Positions 41,483 through 50,421 of a stretch of 64,000 nucleotides of DNA are shown piece after piece. A program made the translations under genes and the position numbers. The first letter of the stretch is position 1, and the number at the start of each line of letters is the position of its first letter. The notes beneath the pieces are model-generated. The model was given only the letters and a program-made list of their open reading frames with translations, was not told the origin of the DNA and did not search any database. Origin of the DNA: Rhizobium sp. RU33A (GTDB taxonomy: Bacteria > Pseudomonadota > Alphaproteobacteria > Rhizobiales > Rhizobiaceae); the NCBI RefSeq assembly GCF_900156055.1, contig NZ_FTMQ01000002.1:806001-870000 (forward strand), written 5' to 3'.

Positions 41483-44305
41483 TCATTGCCCCAGTCTTTC
41501 GAGCAAAGCAGGCACGTGAACCTGGTCTGCCTTGTAGTTGCCGGTCAGCATGTACATCATGATGTTGACCCCGGAGCGGAAGGACATTTCGCGCTGCATC
41601 TCGTCGGCGGGGACGACTGGCAGCACGCTTGCGCCATTGGCATCGATGGCCCAGGCGCCCATGAGATCGTTGCCGGTGATCATGATCGGGCTCACGCCAT
41701 CGCCGGAGGATGCGACCGCGCTGTTGCTCGACTGGGCCTCCTGGCGGGATTCGACCCAGAGCGGGCTGCCGCTGTAGCGGCCGGGAAAGCCCTGCAGCAG
41801 GTAAAAGGCGCGCGTCAGCACGTGGTCTGAAGGCACCGGCTCAAGCGGCGGGATGTCGATATTGGCAAGGATCGCCTGCAGGCGCTCGCCATTCGGAGAG
41901 GCCCCGACTTCGTTGCCCAGTGTCGAACCCTGGTCGCGCGTGTCGAAGAGCACGGTGCCGCCGGCGCGCATATAGGCGTCGATACGGCTGATCGCGGCTG
42001 CTGACGGCATGGGCGCGGAAGCCGAGATCGGCCAGAAGATGATCGGGTAGAAGGAGAGCTCGTCCTTGGAGATGTCGACGCCGACAGGCGGTGCCGGTTC
42101 GAGCGTCGTGCGGTAGGTCAGGAAGTCGGTGAGGCCCGCGAGACCCTGTTCGGACAGGCGGTCGACCTCCGCGTCGCCCGTGATGACATAGGCAAGGTGG
42201 GTGTTGTCGAGACGCTCAAGGATCTGTTCGTCGCCGGGTTTCGCATCAGTTGACTGGGCCAGTGCCTGGCCTGACGGTGCGACGGCAGCGAGCGCCACGG
42301 CAAGCGCCAGGATCGAGGCGGCGGCGGCCGGTGCACGTTTTGGCAGGCGCGAGAAGGCGCCGCCCATGAAGAGCACGATCAGGCTGTCAATGACGAGAAG
42401 CAGGAAGGCGAGCGTCAGCAGGCTTGGCTTCAGTGGGCTGGCGGCCGTGCCGGCCATCGGGTCGCGGGCGACGGTGAGGCCTGCCGGCGAGGGGAGCGGG
42501 CGCAGTGTCGCATCAGCCGGCAGGAGGTTGAGTGCCGTGAAGCCGTCTTCCGTGCCATAGAGGCCAGGCGGGTTGTCGAAGGTGGCGGCTTCTGGACGGT
42601 CGGGGCCGAGCGAGAGCGGCTTTGCGGTGCCGGCTTCTGTCGTCAGCGCACCACGCTCGTTGAGCAGGCGGAAGGGCGGAAGCGACGGGGCGGTCGCCTG
42701 GCCGGCCTGAGCCTCAGCTGCGCCGACGCGAGTGAGCTGGACGATACGGCGGAGCATGTCGACGAAGGTGCCGGAAATCGGCAGATCCGACCAGGTGGCC
42801 TCGGCGCTGACGTGGAACAGCACGATGCGGCCGGCGCCGTTGTCTTCGACGGTGACGAGCGGCGTGCCGTCGGCAAGGCTTGCCCAGGTGCGGGCAGCGA
42901 GATCCGGTGTCGGTTCGGCGAGCACCTGGCGCTTGACGAGGATGCCCTCGGGGCGCGGCATGCCGGCGAAGGGGCCGAAGGTTGGGAAATCGGCGAGCGG
43001 CTGAGGCTCGGCCCAGGAGAGGGCGCCGCCCAGCGCGCGTTCGCCCTGGCGCAAGATCACGGGGACCAGCGGGTCGTCGGCGGGGGCTGCGGCCAAGCGA
43101 GGACCGGCAAAGCGGATCAGCGTGCCGCCACGGTTGATCCACGCTTGAAGCGGATCATAGACATCGGCCGGGAGACGGCCGACATCGGCGAGCACCAGAG
43201 CGGACGGGTTCTGGTTGAGGATCTCGGGTATGGCGACAGCGAGGTCGGTCTGGCCGGGCTTCACCACATCGGCATAGGGGCCAAGCGCGCGCTCGATGTA
43301 GTAGAGCGGCGAGAGGAGTGGCTGGAAGCCGTCGCCGCTGTCGCCGGAGACGAGCGCGACCTTGCGGCGGCGGAAGCCGTCGTCGAGCAGGTGAGTGGCG
43401 CCGGCCGAAGCGACGCCTGCAATCGACAGGCGGGCAAAATCATTGCGCAGTTCGAAGGGGGCGGCGATCTCCCCGGAAGCTTCTGATGTGCCGGGGGCGA
43501 AATCCACCTGGCCGGAGGCGATGACACGACCCTGGCGGTCCTGCGCATCGACGATCAGGCTTCGAGGTTCGGCGGCATTCAGGCGCGAGAGCGAGACGGT
43601 GAGTGCATCCGAGCCGTTGTTTGCGCCGGTGATGGCGACGCTTGCTGCGCCATCACCCTCGACGACGCGGAATTCGGCGGGCGAGAGGCTGGCGAGATCC
43701 GAGAGGAACGGATCTTCCGCGTCGCGGGCGATGCCGTCGGAGACGTAGGCCAAGGTGCCGGGGCGTTCCGAGGAGAAGGTGGTGCGCAGGGCTTCGATGG
43801 TCCTTGCCCGATCGGGGCGCTGCGGATGGGGTGTCGCGGCGGCAAGTTTTTCGAGCGCCACGGCGGCGGTGCCGGGGATTGCGTCATGGTTTGCCTCCGC
43901 CGTGAAGACGACCGACACGGGCAGGCTGCGGTCAGCGGCATCGCCGATCAGGGCGGTCGCGGTTTCGACACGACGATCCCAGTCGCCGACGGTCGCCCAG
44001 CCATTGTCGACGACGAGCAGCAGTGGGCCGTCGCCGGAAAGCGTGGCGTTGCGCGGGTTGAGGACGGGGTCGGCGAGCGCGAAGATGACGATCGCGGCCA
44101 TCAGCATTCGCAGGAGCGTCAGCCACCAGGGGCTTTTCGAGGGCGTCTCCTCGCGCTTCAAGACGCCGGCCAGGATCTTCAGCGGCGGGAAGACTTCCGC
44201 CTTCGGACGCGGCGGGGTGAGCTTCAGGAGCCACCAGATCAAGGGCAGTGCGAGCAGGGCGCCGAGAATGGCGGGAGCGCCGAAGGCGAGTGGCATACCG
44301 AACAT
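41483..44305 (-). CDS. BatA-like N-terminus plus DUF4159 C-terminal domain membrane protein
   Basis: A 940-residue protein. The N-terminus has two helices with the BatA-type start AILGALLALPLIWWLLKLTPPRPK and the aerotolerance-operon-like region. A vWA-like domain follows from about 90 (LLLVVDNGWATVGDW, resembling a MIDAS strand). A transmembrane helix lies near 640-660. The C-terminal about 210 residues are DUF4159 (NTHLAYVITGDAEVDRLSEQGLAGL, PIIFWPISASAPMPS, GGTVLFDTRDQG). Its start overlaps the stop of the DUF58 gene by one base (TGATG), implying coupling. The system, MoxR plus DUF58 plus DUF4159, is conserved in Rhizobiales; its molecular role is unknown. Confidence 0.87.
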   Translation of the reverse strand: MFGMPLAFGAPAILGALLALPLIWWLLKLTPPRPKAEVFPPLKILAGVLKREETPSKSPWWLTLLRMLMAAIVIFALADPVLNPRNATLSGDGPLLLVVDNGWATVGDWDRRVETATALIGDAADRSLPVSVVFTAEANHDAIPGTAAVALEKLAAATPHPQRPDRARTIEALRTTFSSERPGTLAYVSDGIARDAEDPFLSDLASLSPAEFRVVEGDGAASVAITGANNGSDALTVSLSRLNAAEPRSLIVDAQDRQGRVIASGQVDFAPGTSEASGEIAAPFELRNDFARLSIAGVASAGATHLLDDGFRRRKVALVSGDSGDGFQPLLSPLYYIERALGPYADVVKPGQTDLAVAIPEILNQNPSALVLADVGRLPADVYDPLQAWINRGGTLIRFAGPRLAAAPADDPLVPVILRQGERALGGALSWAEPQPLADFPTFGPFAGMPRPEGILVKRQVLAEPTPDLAARTWASLADGTPLVTVEDNGAGRIVLFHVSAEATWSDLPISGTFVDMLRRIVQLTRVGAAEAQAGQATAPSLPPFRLLNERGALTTEAGTAKPLSLGPDRPEAATFDNPPGLYGTEDGFTALNLLPADATLRPLPSPAGLTVARDPMAGTAASPLKPSLLTLAFLLLVIDSLIVLFMGGAFSRLPKRAPAAAASILALAVALAAVAPSGQALAQSTDAKPGDEQILERLDNTHLAYVITGDAEVDRLSEQGLAGLTDFLTYRTTLEPAPPVGVDISKDELSFYPIIFWPISASAPMPSAAAISRIDAYMRAGGTVLFDTRDQGSTLGNEVGASPNGERLQAILANIDIPPLEPVPSDHVLTRAFYLLQGFPGRYSGSPLWVESRQEAQSSNSAVASSGDGVSPIMITGNDLMGAWAIDANGASVLPVVPADEMQREMSFRSGVNIMMYMLTGNYKADQVHVPALLERLGQ

Positions 44306-45222
44306 CAGCCCGCACTCCTGTTAACGGCGGGCGGCATGCCCGACAGGTGCATGTGGACGGCGACGAGGGCCTCGGAGGCGAGGCGATCGGTGCGGTTATG
44401 GGTGAAGCTCCAGCCCATGCGGCGGAGCTGATCCGACATGGACCCTCGGCGCGCGAGATAGGCCTGCTGATAATCGTCGCGGAGGGTTTCGGCGCGGCCG
44501 GAGGTGAGCTTTTCGCCGGTTTCCGGATCGGTGAATTCGGTGCGGCCGGTATAGGGGAAGGTCTCTTCCGCCGGATCGGCGACCTCGAGCACATGGCCGC
44601 GCAGACCACGGCGGGCGAGCGGCGTGATGCGCTCCATCACCCGGTCCGCATCGTCAAGAAAATCGCCGATCAGCACGATGTCGCTTGCGCCGCGGATCAT
44701 ACGGGTGTCGGGCAGGCCTTCGGTCGGCGGCGCATGCATGATGGCGGTGGCAAGACGCTCGGCGGCGTTGCGGGCGGAGATCGGCTCCATGATGCCAGGG
44801 CAACCGATGCGTTCACCGGAACGTGCCAGGATTTCGGCGAGTGCCAGCATCAGCACTAGCGCGCGGCTTTCCTTGGAAACAGAGGCAAGCGTCGACTTGT
44901 ACATCATCGACGGCGACATGTCGGCCCAGAGCCAGACGGTGTGGGCCGCTTCCCATTCGCGGTCCCGGATGTACATGTGGTCGTCGCGGGCCGAGCGCCG
45001 CCAGTCGATGCGCGAAAAGCTCTCGCCATCGGCATAGGGCCGGAACTGCCAGAAGTTTTCGCCGATGCCACGCTTGCGGCGGCCGTGCCAGCCGGCAATC
45101 ACAGTGTTGGCGATGCGGCGGGCCTCAACCATGCAGTCGGGCACGAGCACGGCACGCTGGCGGGCGCGCTTCAGTACTTCGCTGCCTGTTGTCTGCTCGA
45201 CGATCTGGCCGATGGATGCCAC
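44305..45222 (-). CDS. DUF58 (vWA-like) protein
   Basis: A 305-residue protein. The DUF58 signature reads FWQFRPYADGESFSRIDWRRSARDDHMYIRDREWE (landmarks YADGE, IDWRRSARDDHMYIRD), then a vWA-like core TVWLWADMSPSMMYKS with DxSxS-type metal residues. It typically serves as partner of a MoxR AAA+ ATPase. The start is a GTG at 45222 with GGGAGG ten bases upstream. It lies 16 bases after moxR and is coupled to the DUF4159 gene. Confidence 0.9.
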   Translation of the reverse strand: MASIGQIVEQTTGSEVLKRARQRAVLVPDCMVEARRIANTVIAGWHGRRKRGIGENFWQFRPYADGESFSRIDWRRSARDDHMYIRDREWEAAHTVWLWADMSPSMMYKSTLASVSKESRALVLMLALAEILARSGERIGCPGIMEPISARNAAERLATAIMHAPPTEGLPDTRMIRGASDIVLIGDFLDDADRVMERITPLARRGLRGHVLEVADPAEETFPYTGRTEFTDPETGEKLTSGRAETLRDDYQQAYLARRGSMSDQLRRMGWSFTHNRTDRLASEALVAVHMHLSGMPPAVNRSAG

Positions 45223-45238
45223 GCGGTTAAGGCCTCCC

Positions 45239-46252
45239 TTACTTGCGCAGGTCGGAAACGAGGGCCGCGATGACGTCGCGGACGGTCATGCCTTCAGCGC
45301 GCGCCGCAAAGGTCAGTGCCATGCGGTGTTCGAGCACCGGTTCGGCGAGCGCATACACGTCGTCGATGGAGGGGGCGAGTCGGCCTTCATACAGGGCGCG
45401 GGCGCGGGCGCAGAGCATCAGGGCCTGTCCGGCGCGGGGACCCGGACCCCAGGCGATGTTCTTGTCGGTCGCGTCGTTGCCGTGGCCCGGACGTGCCGAG
45501 CGAACGAGCGTCAAAATGGCGTCGACCACGGTGTCGGAGACCGGCATCTGGCGGATCAGCTTCTGGATCTCCAGCAGGCGGGCGCTGTCGATGACGGCAC
45601 TGGCGCGGCGGTCACCGACGCCTGTCGTCTCCAGCAGGATCTGCCGTTCGGCGGCGAGTTCCGGATAAAGAACATCCACCTGCAGCAGGAAGCGGTCGAG
45701 CTGGGCTTCAGGGAGGGGGTAGGTTCCTTCCTGCTCCAGCGGGTTCTGGGTCGCGAGCACGTGGAAGGGAGCGGGCAGCTGATAGGGCTGGCCGGCGATG
45801 GTGACGTGGTATTCCTGCATCGACTGCAGAAGAGCAGACTGAGTGCGCGGGCTTGCGCGGTTGATCTCGTCGGCCATCAGCAGTTGGGCAAAGACAGGCC
45901 CCTTGACGAAGCGGAAGGAGCGACGCCCCGTCTCGTCCTGGTCCATGACTTCCGTGCCGATGATGTCAGAGGGCATCAGGTCGGGTGTAAACTGGATACG
46001 GTTGGCATCGAGGCCAAGGGCCGAGCCGAGCGTGGTCACGAGCTTGGTCTTTGCGAGACCGGGAACGCCGACCAGAAGAGCATGGCCACCTGAGAGAATG
46101 GCAAGGAGGGTGTTTTCGACGACTTTTTCCTGACCGAAGATCACCTTGGCCACTTCCTGGCGGATCGCCGCGATATCTGCGAGCGCCTTCTCGGCCTCGG
46201 CGACGATCGCTTTCTCGTCCAGTGCAACATCGGGATTTGGCATCATGCCCAT
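45239..46252 (-). CDS. MoxR family AAA+ ATPase
   Basis: A 337-residue AAA+ protein. Walker A is GVPGLAKTKL, Walker B is LLMADEINRASPRTQSALLQSMQE (landmark LLMADEINR), and sensor 1/R-finger region RFLLQVDVLYPE is visible; the MoxR lid follows. MoxR ATPases act as chaperones that remodel a vWA partner, here the DUF58/DUF4159 proteins encoded just downstream. I chose the ATG at 46252, which has TTGGAGC six bases upstream; an in-frame TTG at 46264 is weaker. It is divergent from the DUF1285 gene. Confidence 0.92.
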   Translation of the reverse strand: MGMMPNPDVALDEKAIVAEAEKALADIAAIRQEVAKVIFGQEKVVENTLLAILSGGHALLVGVPGLAKTKLVTTLGSALGLDANRIQFTPDLMPSDIIGTEVMDQDETGRRSFRFVKGPVFAQLLMADEINRASPRTQSALLQSMQEYHVTIAGQPYQLPAPFHVLATQNPLEQEGTYPLPEAQLDRFLLQVDVLYPELAAERQILLETTGVGDRRASAVIDSARLLEIQKLIRQMPVSDTVVDAILTLVRSARPGHGNDATDKNIAWGPGPRAGQALMLCARARALYEGRLAPSIDDVYALAEPVLEHRMALTFAARAEGMTVRDVIAALVSDLRK

Positions 46253-46412
46253 GGTCTGCTCCAATTGGTTTTGGACGTGTCCGGCGAATCGAACGGACGC
46301 GTAAGGTGCATGTTACTGAAACTAACTTATTGGCGAGAGGACGGCTGACAAGGACGTTTCGAATGACTATCTCGTGACTGTTATAGGCTAAAGACAAAAC
46401 CGGGACGCAAAG

Positions 46413-47036
46413 ATGGCAGGCGATACGCTGAAGGCGACTACAGATGCGGCGGGGCTCGCCGCGCTGATTTCGCGCGCGTCAGCGCAAACATCGGGCGGAA
46501 AGGCATCACTACCGCCGGTGGAACGCTGGGAACCGCCTTTCTGCGGGCATCTCGACATGGAAATCAGGGCCGACGGTACCTGGTTCTACATGGGCACGCC
46601 GATCTGTCGGGAGCCTCTGGTGCGCCTGTTTTCGACGGTTCTGCGCAAGGATGAGGACGGCAAGACCTATCTCGTCACGCCTGTGGAAAAGGTCGGTATT
46701 CGTGTCCAGGACGCCCATTTCGTCGCGGTCGAGATGAGCGTGACGGGAGAGGCGGGTGAGTCAGTGCTGACATTCCGCACCAATGTCGGAGATGTGGTCG
46801 AGGCGGGGCCTGAGCATCCGCTGCGCTTCGAGACCGTTGGCGACAATCACGAGCTTAAGCCTTACCTGTCCGTCCGTGGTCGTCTGGAGGCGCTTGTCTC
46901 GCGCGCGGTCATGTATGATCTCGTCGAGCGGGGTGAGGTGGTGGAGATCGAGGGCAAGGCAATGTTTGCCCTGCGCTCTCGCGGCGCGATATTTCCGATC
47001 ATGCCCGCCGAAGAACTCGATCGACTGTCGCGGTGA
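46413..47036 (+). CDS. DUF1285 domain protein
   Basis: A 207-residue protein of the DUF1285 family, in which the first half has PVERWEPPFCGHLDMEIRADGTWFYMGTPICREPLVRLFS (landmarks WxPPFCGxLDMxI and WFYMGTPI) and the second half forms a second beta barrel-like domain. Function is unknown. In Rhizobiales it is conserved in front of nudL and cca and divergent from moxR, as here. The frame ends at 47036, six bases before the nudL ATG. Confidence 0.9.
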   Translation: MAGDTLKATTDAAGLAALISRASAQTSGGKASLPPVERWEPPFCGHLDMEIRADGTWFYMGTPICREPLVRLFSTVLRKDEDGKTYLVTPVEKVGIRVQDAHFVAVEMSVTGEAGESVLTFRTNVGDVVEAGPEHPLRFETVGDNHELKPYLSVRGRLEALVSRAVMYDLVERGEVVEIEGKAMFALRSRGAIFPIMPAEELDRLSR

Positions 47037-47041
47037 CATCG

Positions 47042-47665
47042 ATGACATTTACCGCAGAGGATTTCCGCCGCCGGGCTTTGGAACAGGTGGGTGCACCGCT
47101 CGAGCATGCCTGGCGCGACCACGGCGACCACGCGCTGAATCCCGACACCATCCTGCAATACGAGCAGTTGAAGCTGAAGGATGCGGCGGTGCTGATCGGT
47201 GTGATCGACGATCCGGACGAGGCGCGGATCATCCTGACGCAGCGGACCAGCAAGCTCCGGCAACATGCCGGGCAGATCGCCTTTCCGGGCGGCGGTATCG
47301 ATGCGACGGACAGGTCGCCGGAAGAAGCCGCGCTGCGCGAGGCGGAAGAAGAGATCGGCCTTGAACGTCGTTTCGTCGAGACGGTCGGCCGGTTGCCGCA
47401 ATATCTCTCGGGAACCGGTTTCCGCATCCAGCCGGTGCTTTCCGTCGTGCAACCCGGCTTCGAGCTGACACTCAATCCCGACGAGGTGGACAGCGTCTTC
47501 GAGGTGCCGCTTTCCTTCCTGATGAACCCCTCCAATCATCGGCAGGACAGCCGGATGTGGCAGGGTTCCGTCAGGCATTTCTATGTCATGCCCTATCGGG
47601 AGCGGCATATCTGGGGCATTACGGCCGGTATTATCCGGACGCTATACGAAAGGCTCTATGCATGA
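47042..47665 (+). CDS. nudL: CoA pyrophosphatase (NUDIX)
   Basis: A 207-residue NUDIX enzyme of the CoA pyrophosphatase group. LRQHAGQIAFPGGGIDATDRSPEEAALREAEEEIGL contains both the upstream UPF0035 signature (LRQHAGQIAFPGG) and the Nudix box (GGIDATDRSPEEAALREAEEEIGL in part). It cleaves CoA to 3',5'-ADP and 4'-phosphopantetheine. Start 47042 ATG is taken; the GTG at 47033, overlapping the previous stop, is also possible. Its stop overlaps the cca start (ATGA), so the three genes form one unit. Confidence 0.9.
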   Translation: MTFTAEDFRRRALEQVGAPLEHAWRDHGDHALNPDTILQYEQLKLKDAAVLIGVIDDPDEARIILTQRTSKLRQHAGQIAFPGGGIDATDRSPEEAALREAEEEIGLERRFVETVGRLPQYLSGTGFRIQPVLSVVQPGFELTLNPDEVDSVFEVPLSFLMNPSNHRQDSRMWQGSVRHFYVMPYRERHIWGITAGIIRTLYERLYA

Positions 47666-48918
47666 CCAATTTGGCCGATCGCGACTGGTTCCAGGAGCCT
47701 GCCCTCAAGACACTGATGACGCTGCTCAACAGCGGTGGCGCGGTGACACGGGTGGTCGGCGGCGCGGTGCGCAACAGCCTTATGGGTTTGCCCGTGGGCG
47801 ATATTGATCTTGCCACGACGTTGATGCCGGAAGAGGTGAGTGGCCGGGCGGCGGCGAAAGGCATCAAGGCGGTACCGACCGGGATCGAGCACGGCACGGT
47901 GACGCTTGTCGTCGACGGCAAGGGCTATGAGGTGACGACGCTCCGGCGTGACGTCGAGACGAATGGTCGCCATGCCCAGGTCGCCTTCGGCGCGAGCTGG
48001 CAGGAGGATGCGGACCGGCGGGACCTCACGATCAACGCCCTTTATGTCGGTCTCGATGGCGAGGTGATCGATCTCGTCGGCGGCCTGAAGGACATTGAAA
48101 CGAAGACCGTGCGCTTTATCGGCGATGCCGAGCAGCGGATTGCCGAAGACTACCTGCGCGTCCTGCGATTCTTCCGCTTCTTTGCCCATTATGGCAGTGG
48201 GCGTCCGGATACGGATGGGTTGAAGGCTTGTGCGCGAGCGCGGAGCCAGCTGAAATCGCTCTCCGCCGAGCGCGTCTGGAGCGAGATCAAGAAGCTCTTA
48301 TCCGCGCGGGATCCGGGGCGGGCGCTCCTCTGGATGCGCCAATCGGGCGTGCTGACCGAAATCCTGCCGGAAACGGAGAAATGGGGGATCGATGCGATCC
48401 CCGGTCTGATCGCGGCCGAACAGGCTTTGGGCTGGGATCCGGATCCGCTGCTTCGTCTCTGCTCGATCGTGCCGAAGGATGCGGCGCGGCTCGTCACGCT
48501 GTCGGAGCGGTTGCGGCTGTCGAATGCCGAGGCGCTGGCGCTCGACCGGTTCGCGCGGGCGCCCAAGCCTCAGGAGACAGTCACCGACGTTGCCTTCGAC
48601 CGCGATCTCTATCGCTTCGGCAAGGACGGCATGATTTCGGTGCTGAAGCTTGAGCTTGCCTCGGCCCGTGCGCGTACAGAGGGTGACCAGAAGGTGATGG
48701 CGCGGAGTGCGAGGCTGTTTTCGCTGTTGAAGCGTGGCGAGGGCTTTGTGCGGCCGGTGCTGCCGATCAAGGGCTCCGATGTTCTTGCGGCTGGTATTCC
48801 TGCCGGACCGAAGGTCGGGGAAATTCTCGGCAAGCTCGAGGAAGGCTGGATCGCATCGCAGTTCAACCTCAGCCGCGAGGATCTTCTCGCCCGGCTGGAG
48901 ATGCTGGCGAAGCCTTGA
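47662..48918 (+). CDS. cca: CCA tRNA nucleotidyltransferase
   Basis: A 418-residue class II nucleotidyltransferase that adds or repairs CCA at tRNA 3' ends. The catalytic head has VVGGAVRNSLMGLPVGDIDLATTL with the GDIDLA metal-binding aspartates, then DADRRDLTINALYVGLDG (landmark RRDLTINAL) and the conserved D-R-G-x region EDYLRVLRFFRFFAHYG (landmark EDYLRVLRF). The tail contains no HD domain. It begins ATG overlapping the nudL stop (ATGA). It is the last gene of the DUF1285-nudL-cca operon. Confidence 0.93.
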   Translation: MTNLADRDWFQEPALKTLMTLLNSGGAVTRVVGGAVRNSLMGLPVGDIDLATTLMPEEVSGRAAAKGIKAVPTGIEHGTVTLVVDGKGYEVTTLRRDVETNGRHAQVAFGASWQEDADRRDLTINALYVGLDGEVIDLVGGLKDIETKTVRFIGDAEQRIAEDYLRVLRFFRFFAHYGSGRPDTDGLKACARARSQLKSLSAERVWSEIKKLLSARDPGRALLWMRQSGVLTEILPETEKWGIDAIPGLIAAEQALGWDPDPLLRLCSIVPKDAARLVTLSERLRLSNAEALALDRFARAPKPQETVTDVAFDRDLYRFGKDGMISVLKLELASARARTEGDQKVMARSARLFSLLKRGEGFVRPVLPIKGSDVLAAGIPAGPKVGEILGKLEEGWIASQFNLSREDLLARLEMLAKP

Positions 48919-49093
48919 AAAATCGGCGCATCTAGGGAAGCCGGTACGGCTGAAAGCATGTTCGGTTCATCAGGCCAAGCTCAACAAAGAGTGTCCATTT
49001 GCCTGCGATCCAGCGGCGATCCCTGGAGCGTATCTCTCCCGGCTTCAGATGATCGACATGATGTCGGTCTGGCCTTTCAGTGGAGGGACTTCC

Positions 49094-49582
49094 ATGAAAC
49101 GCATTGCATTTGCCATTGTCGCCGCAGGCATGACGGTCGCCGCTTCCTCGGCGAATTCTGCCAATATTGTCGAGACCGCCCAGCAGGCCGGCAGCTTTAA
49201 TACTCTCTTGGCCGCCGCTCAGGCTGCCGGTCTCGTTGACGCGCTTTCGGGCGGCGGTCCGCTCACGGTCTTTGCCCCAACCGATGAAGCTTTCGCAGCG
49301 CTTCCGGCCGGTACGGTCGAGAACCTGCTCAAGCCCGAGAACAGGGACCAGCTCGCCGCAATCCTGAGCTATCATGTCGTCGGTCGTGAATTGACCTCGA
49401 CCATGCTGCCGGGGCGCACGATCCATGTCCGGACCATCAAGAGCGGCGGTGACCGGACGCTCGCGGTGTCCAAGTCGGGTTCGGGCGTCACCGTCGACGG
49501 CGCAAACGTCGTGTCTGCGGATATCCGCACGGATAACGGCGTCATTCACGTGATCGACAAGGTCATGCTGCCGAGCAGCTGA
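49094..49582 (+). CDS. Secreted fasciclin domain protein
   Basis: A 162-residue protein: signal peptide MKRIAFAIVAAGMTVAASSANS (cleavage near 22), then one complete FAS1 domain with ETAQQAGSFNTLLAAAQAAGL, the H1 box GPLTVFAPTDEAFAAL, YHVVGRELTSTML, and the H2 box NGVIHVIDKVMLP. FAS1 proteins mediate adhesion or matrix interaction and appear in symbiotic bacteria. The GGAGGGA ribosome site sits at 49082-49088. The gap 48919-49093 holds nothing else convincing. It ends with a hairpin at 49607. Confidence 0.9.
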   Translation: MKRIAFAIVAAGMTVAASSANSANIVETAQQAGSFNTLLAAAQAAGLVDALSGGGPLTVFAPTDEAFAALPAGTVENLLKPENRDQLAAILSYHVVGRELTSTMLPGRTIHVRTIKSGGDRTLAVSKSGSGVTVDGANVVSADIRTDNGVIHVIDKVMLPSS

Positions 49583-49606
49583 GACACGCAGATTCCTCCT
49601 GGACAC

Positions 49607-49627
49607 GGAGCCCGCCTGTCGGGCTCC
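49607..49627 (+). terminator. Hairpin downstream of the fasciclin gene
   Basis: GGAGCCCG (49607-49614) pairs with CGGGCTCC (49620-49627); only a short T-poor tail follows. Confidence 0.5.
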
Positions 49628-49645
49628 GTTGCCGTTCATGCCATC

Positions 49646-49846
49646 TCACCTAAGGTTTAAAGCCGTCTGGGACTGGTCGTCGCGGATCCGTTCCTTGATG
49701 TGGTCCACCATGGACGGACGGATGATCTCCTCGCCATGGGTGACCTTCAGGTGTTCGACGGCCCGTCTTACGACTTCTGCCTCCTCGTCGGCCCGCGTGC
49801 GCCAATCGCAGCCGGGGACAAGAGTTCCGCATTCGAAGCGCTTCAT
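49646..49846 (-). CDS. DUF1059 domain protein
   Basis: A 66-residue small protein starting MKRFECGTLVPGCDWRTRADEE, matching DUF1059: paired cysteines (ECGTLVPGCDW) and a C-terminal helical region EVVRRAVEHLKVTHGEEI, a pattern resembling a zinc-ribbon-like small domain. Function unknown. The ATG at 49846 is chosen because GAGGAG-type sequence (complement of 49854-49859) precedes it. Confidence 0.75.
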   Translation of the reverse strand: MKRFECGTLVPGCDWRTRADEEAEVVRRAVEHLKVTHGEEIIRPSMVDHIKERIRDDQSQTALNLR

Positions 49847-49916
49847 GATCGTCTCCTCCTTCGTCGTCTCAACTCTTCCCGTAACCGCAGAATGCCGCGA
49901 TTGTTCTGCTGACGCC

Positions 49917-49945
49917 AAAAAAAATGGCCCGCACGGAGCGGGCCA
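49917..49945 (-). terminator. Terminator of the small minus-strand gene at 49975
   Basis: On the minus strand TGGCCCGC (complement of 49938-49945) pairs with GCGGGCCA (complement of 49925-49932), then a run of eight T (complement of 49917-49924). Confidence 0.85.
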
Positions 49946-49974
49946 AGGGTATCGACGCGGTGGATTCGGACTGA

Positions 49975-50250
49975 TCAATCGGGCATGGCCCAGGCATGGA
50001 ATACGGAGCGAGCGGGTTGGCGCTTGCCCCGATGGCTGCCGGTCTCGATGTCGTTTGCGGCGAGCCGGTCGGCGAGATCCTTGCCCGCCAGACCGAGGCT
50101 TACCTGCTCAACGAAATAAGAATGGGGCAAGTCGACATCACTCGACTGACGCATTTGCTCCGCCAGCCGGTCGATCAATTCGGGTGCCTTGAGCGCACGA
50201 TCGGCGGGGTTACTGACGCGGGATACGGATACTGAGCTGGATGGGGTCAT
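49975..50250 (-). CDS. Small hypothetical protein
   Basis: A 91-residue protein starting MTPSSSVSVSRVSNPADRAL, with a helical middle (APELIDRLAEQMRQ) and SYFVEQVSLGLAGKDLADRLAAND. No family is recognised, though the motif spacing resembles small regulatory or stress proteins of Rhizobiales. Its ribosome site GAGGAGGAG lies 7-15 bases before the ATG, and a strong terminator follows the stop, which supports a real gene. Confidence 0.65.
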   Translation of the reverse strand: MTPSSSVSVSRVSNPADRALKAPELIDRLAEQMRQSSDVDLPHSYFVEQVSLGLAGKDLADRLAANDIETGSHRGKRQPARSVFHAWAMPD

Positions 50251-50421
50251 CGCAATCTCCTCCTCGATACTGCGTGAGGCCGCAGAATGCCCCCCGTCCG
50301 GCGCGAGTGCAATGAAAACTGTCAAGTTCGCGACACACTTTGTCGTAAGCGGCGGGAATCGCCGCTCATTCTTTTTCGTGAGTTGACATGTGGATAACCG
50401 TGACAGCGGTAACCCGTGCGA

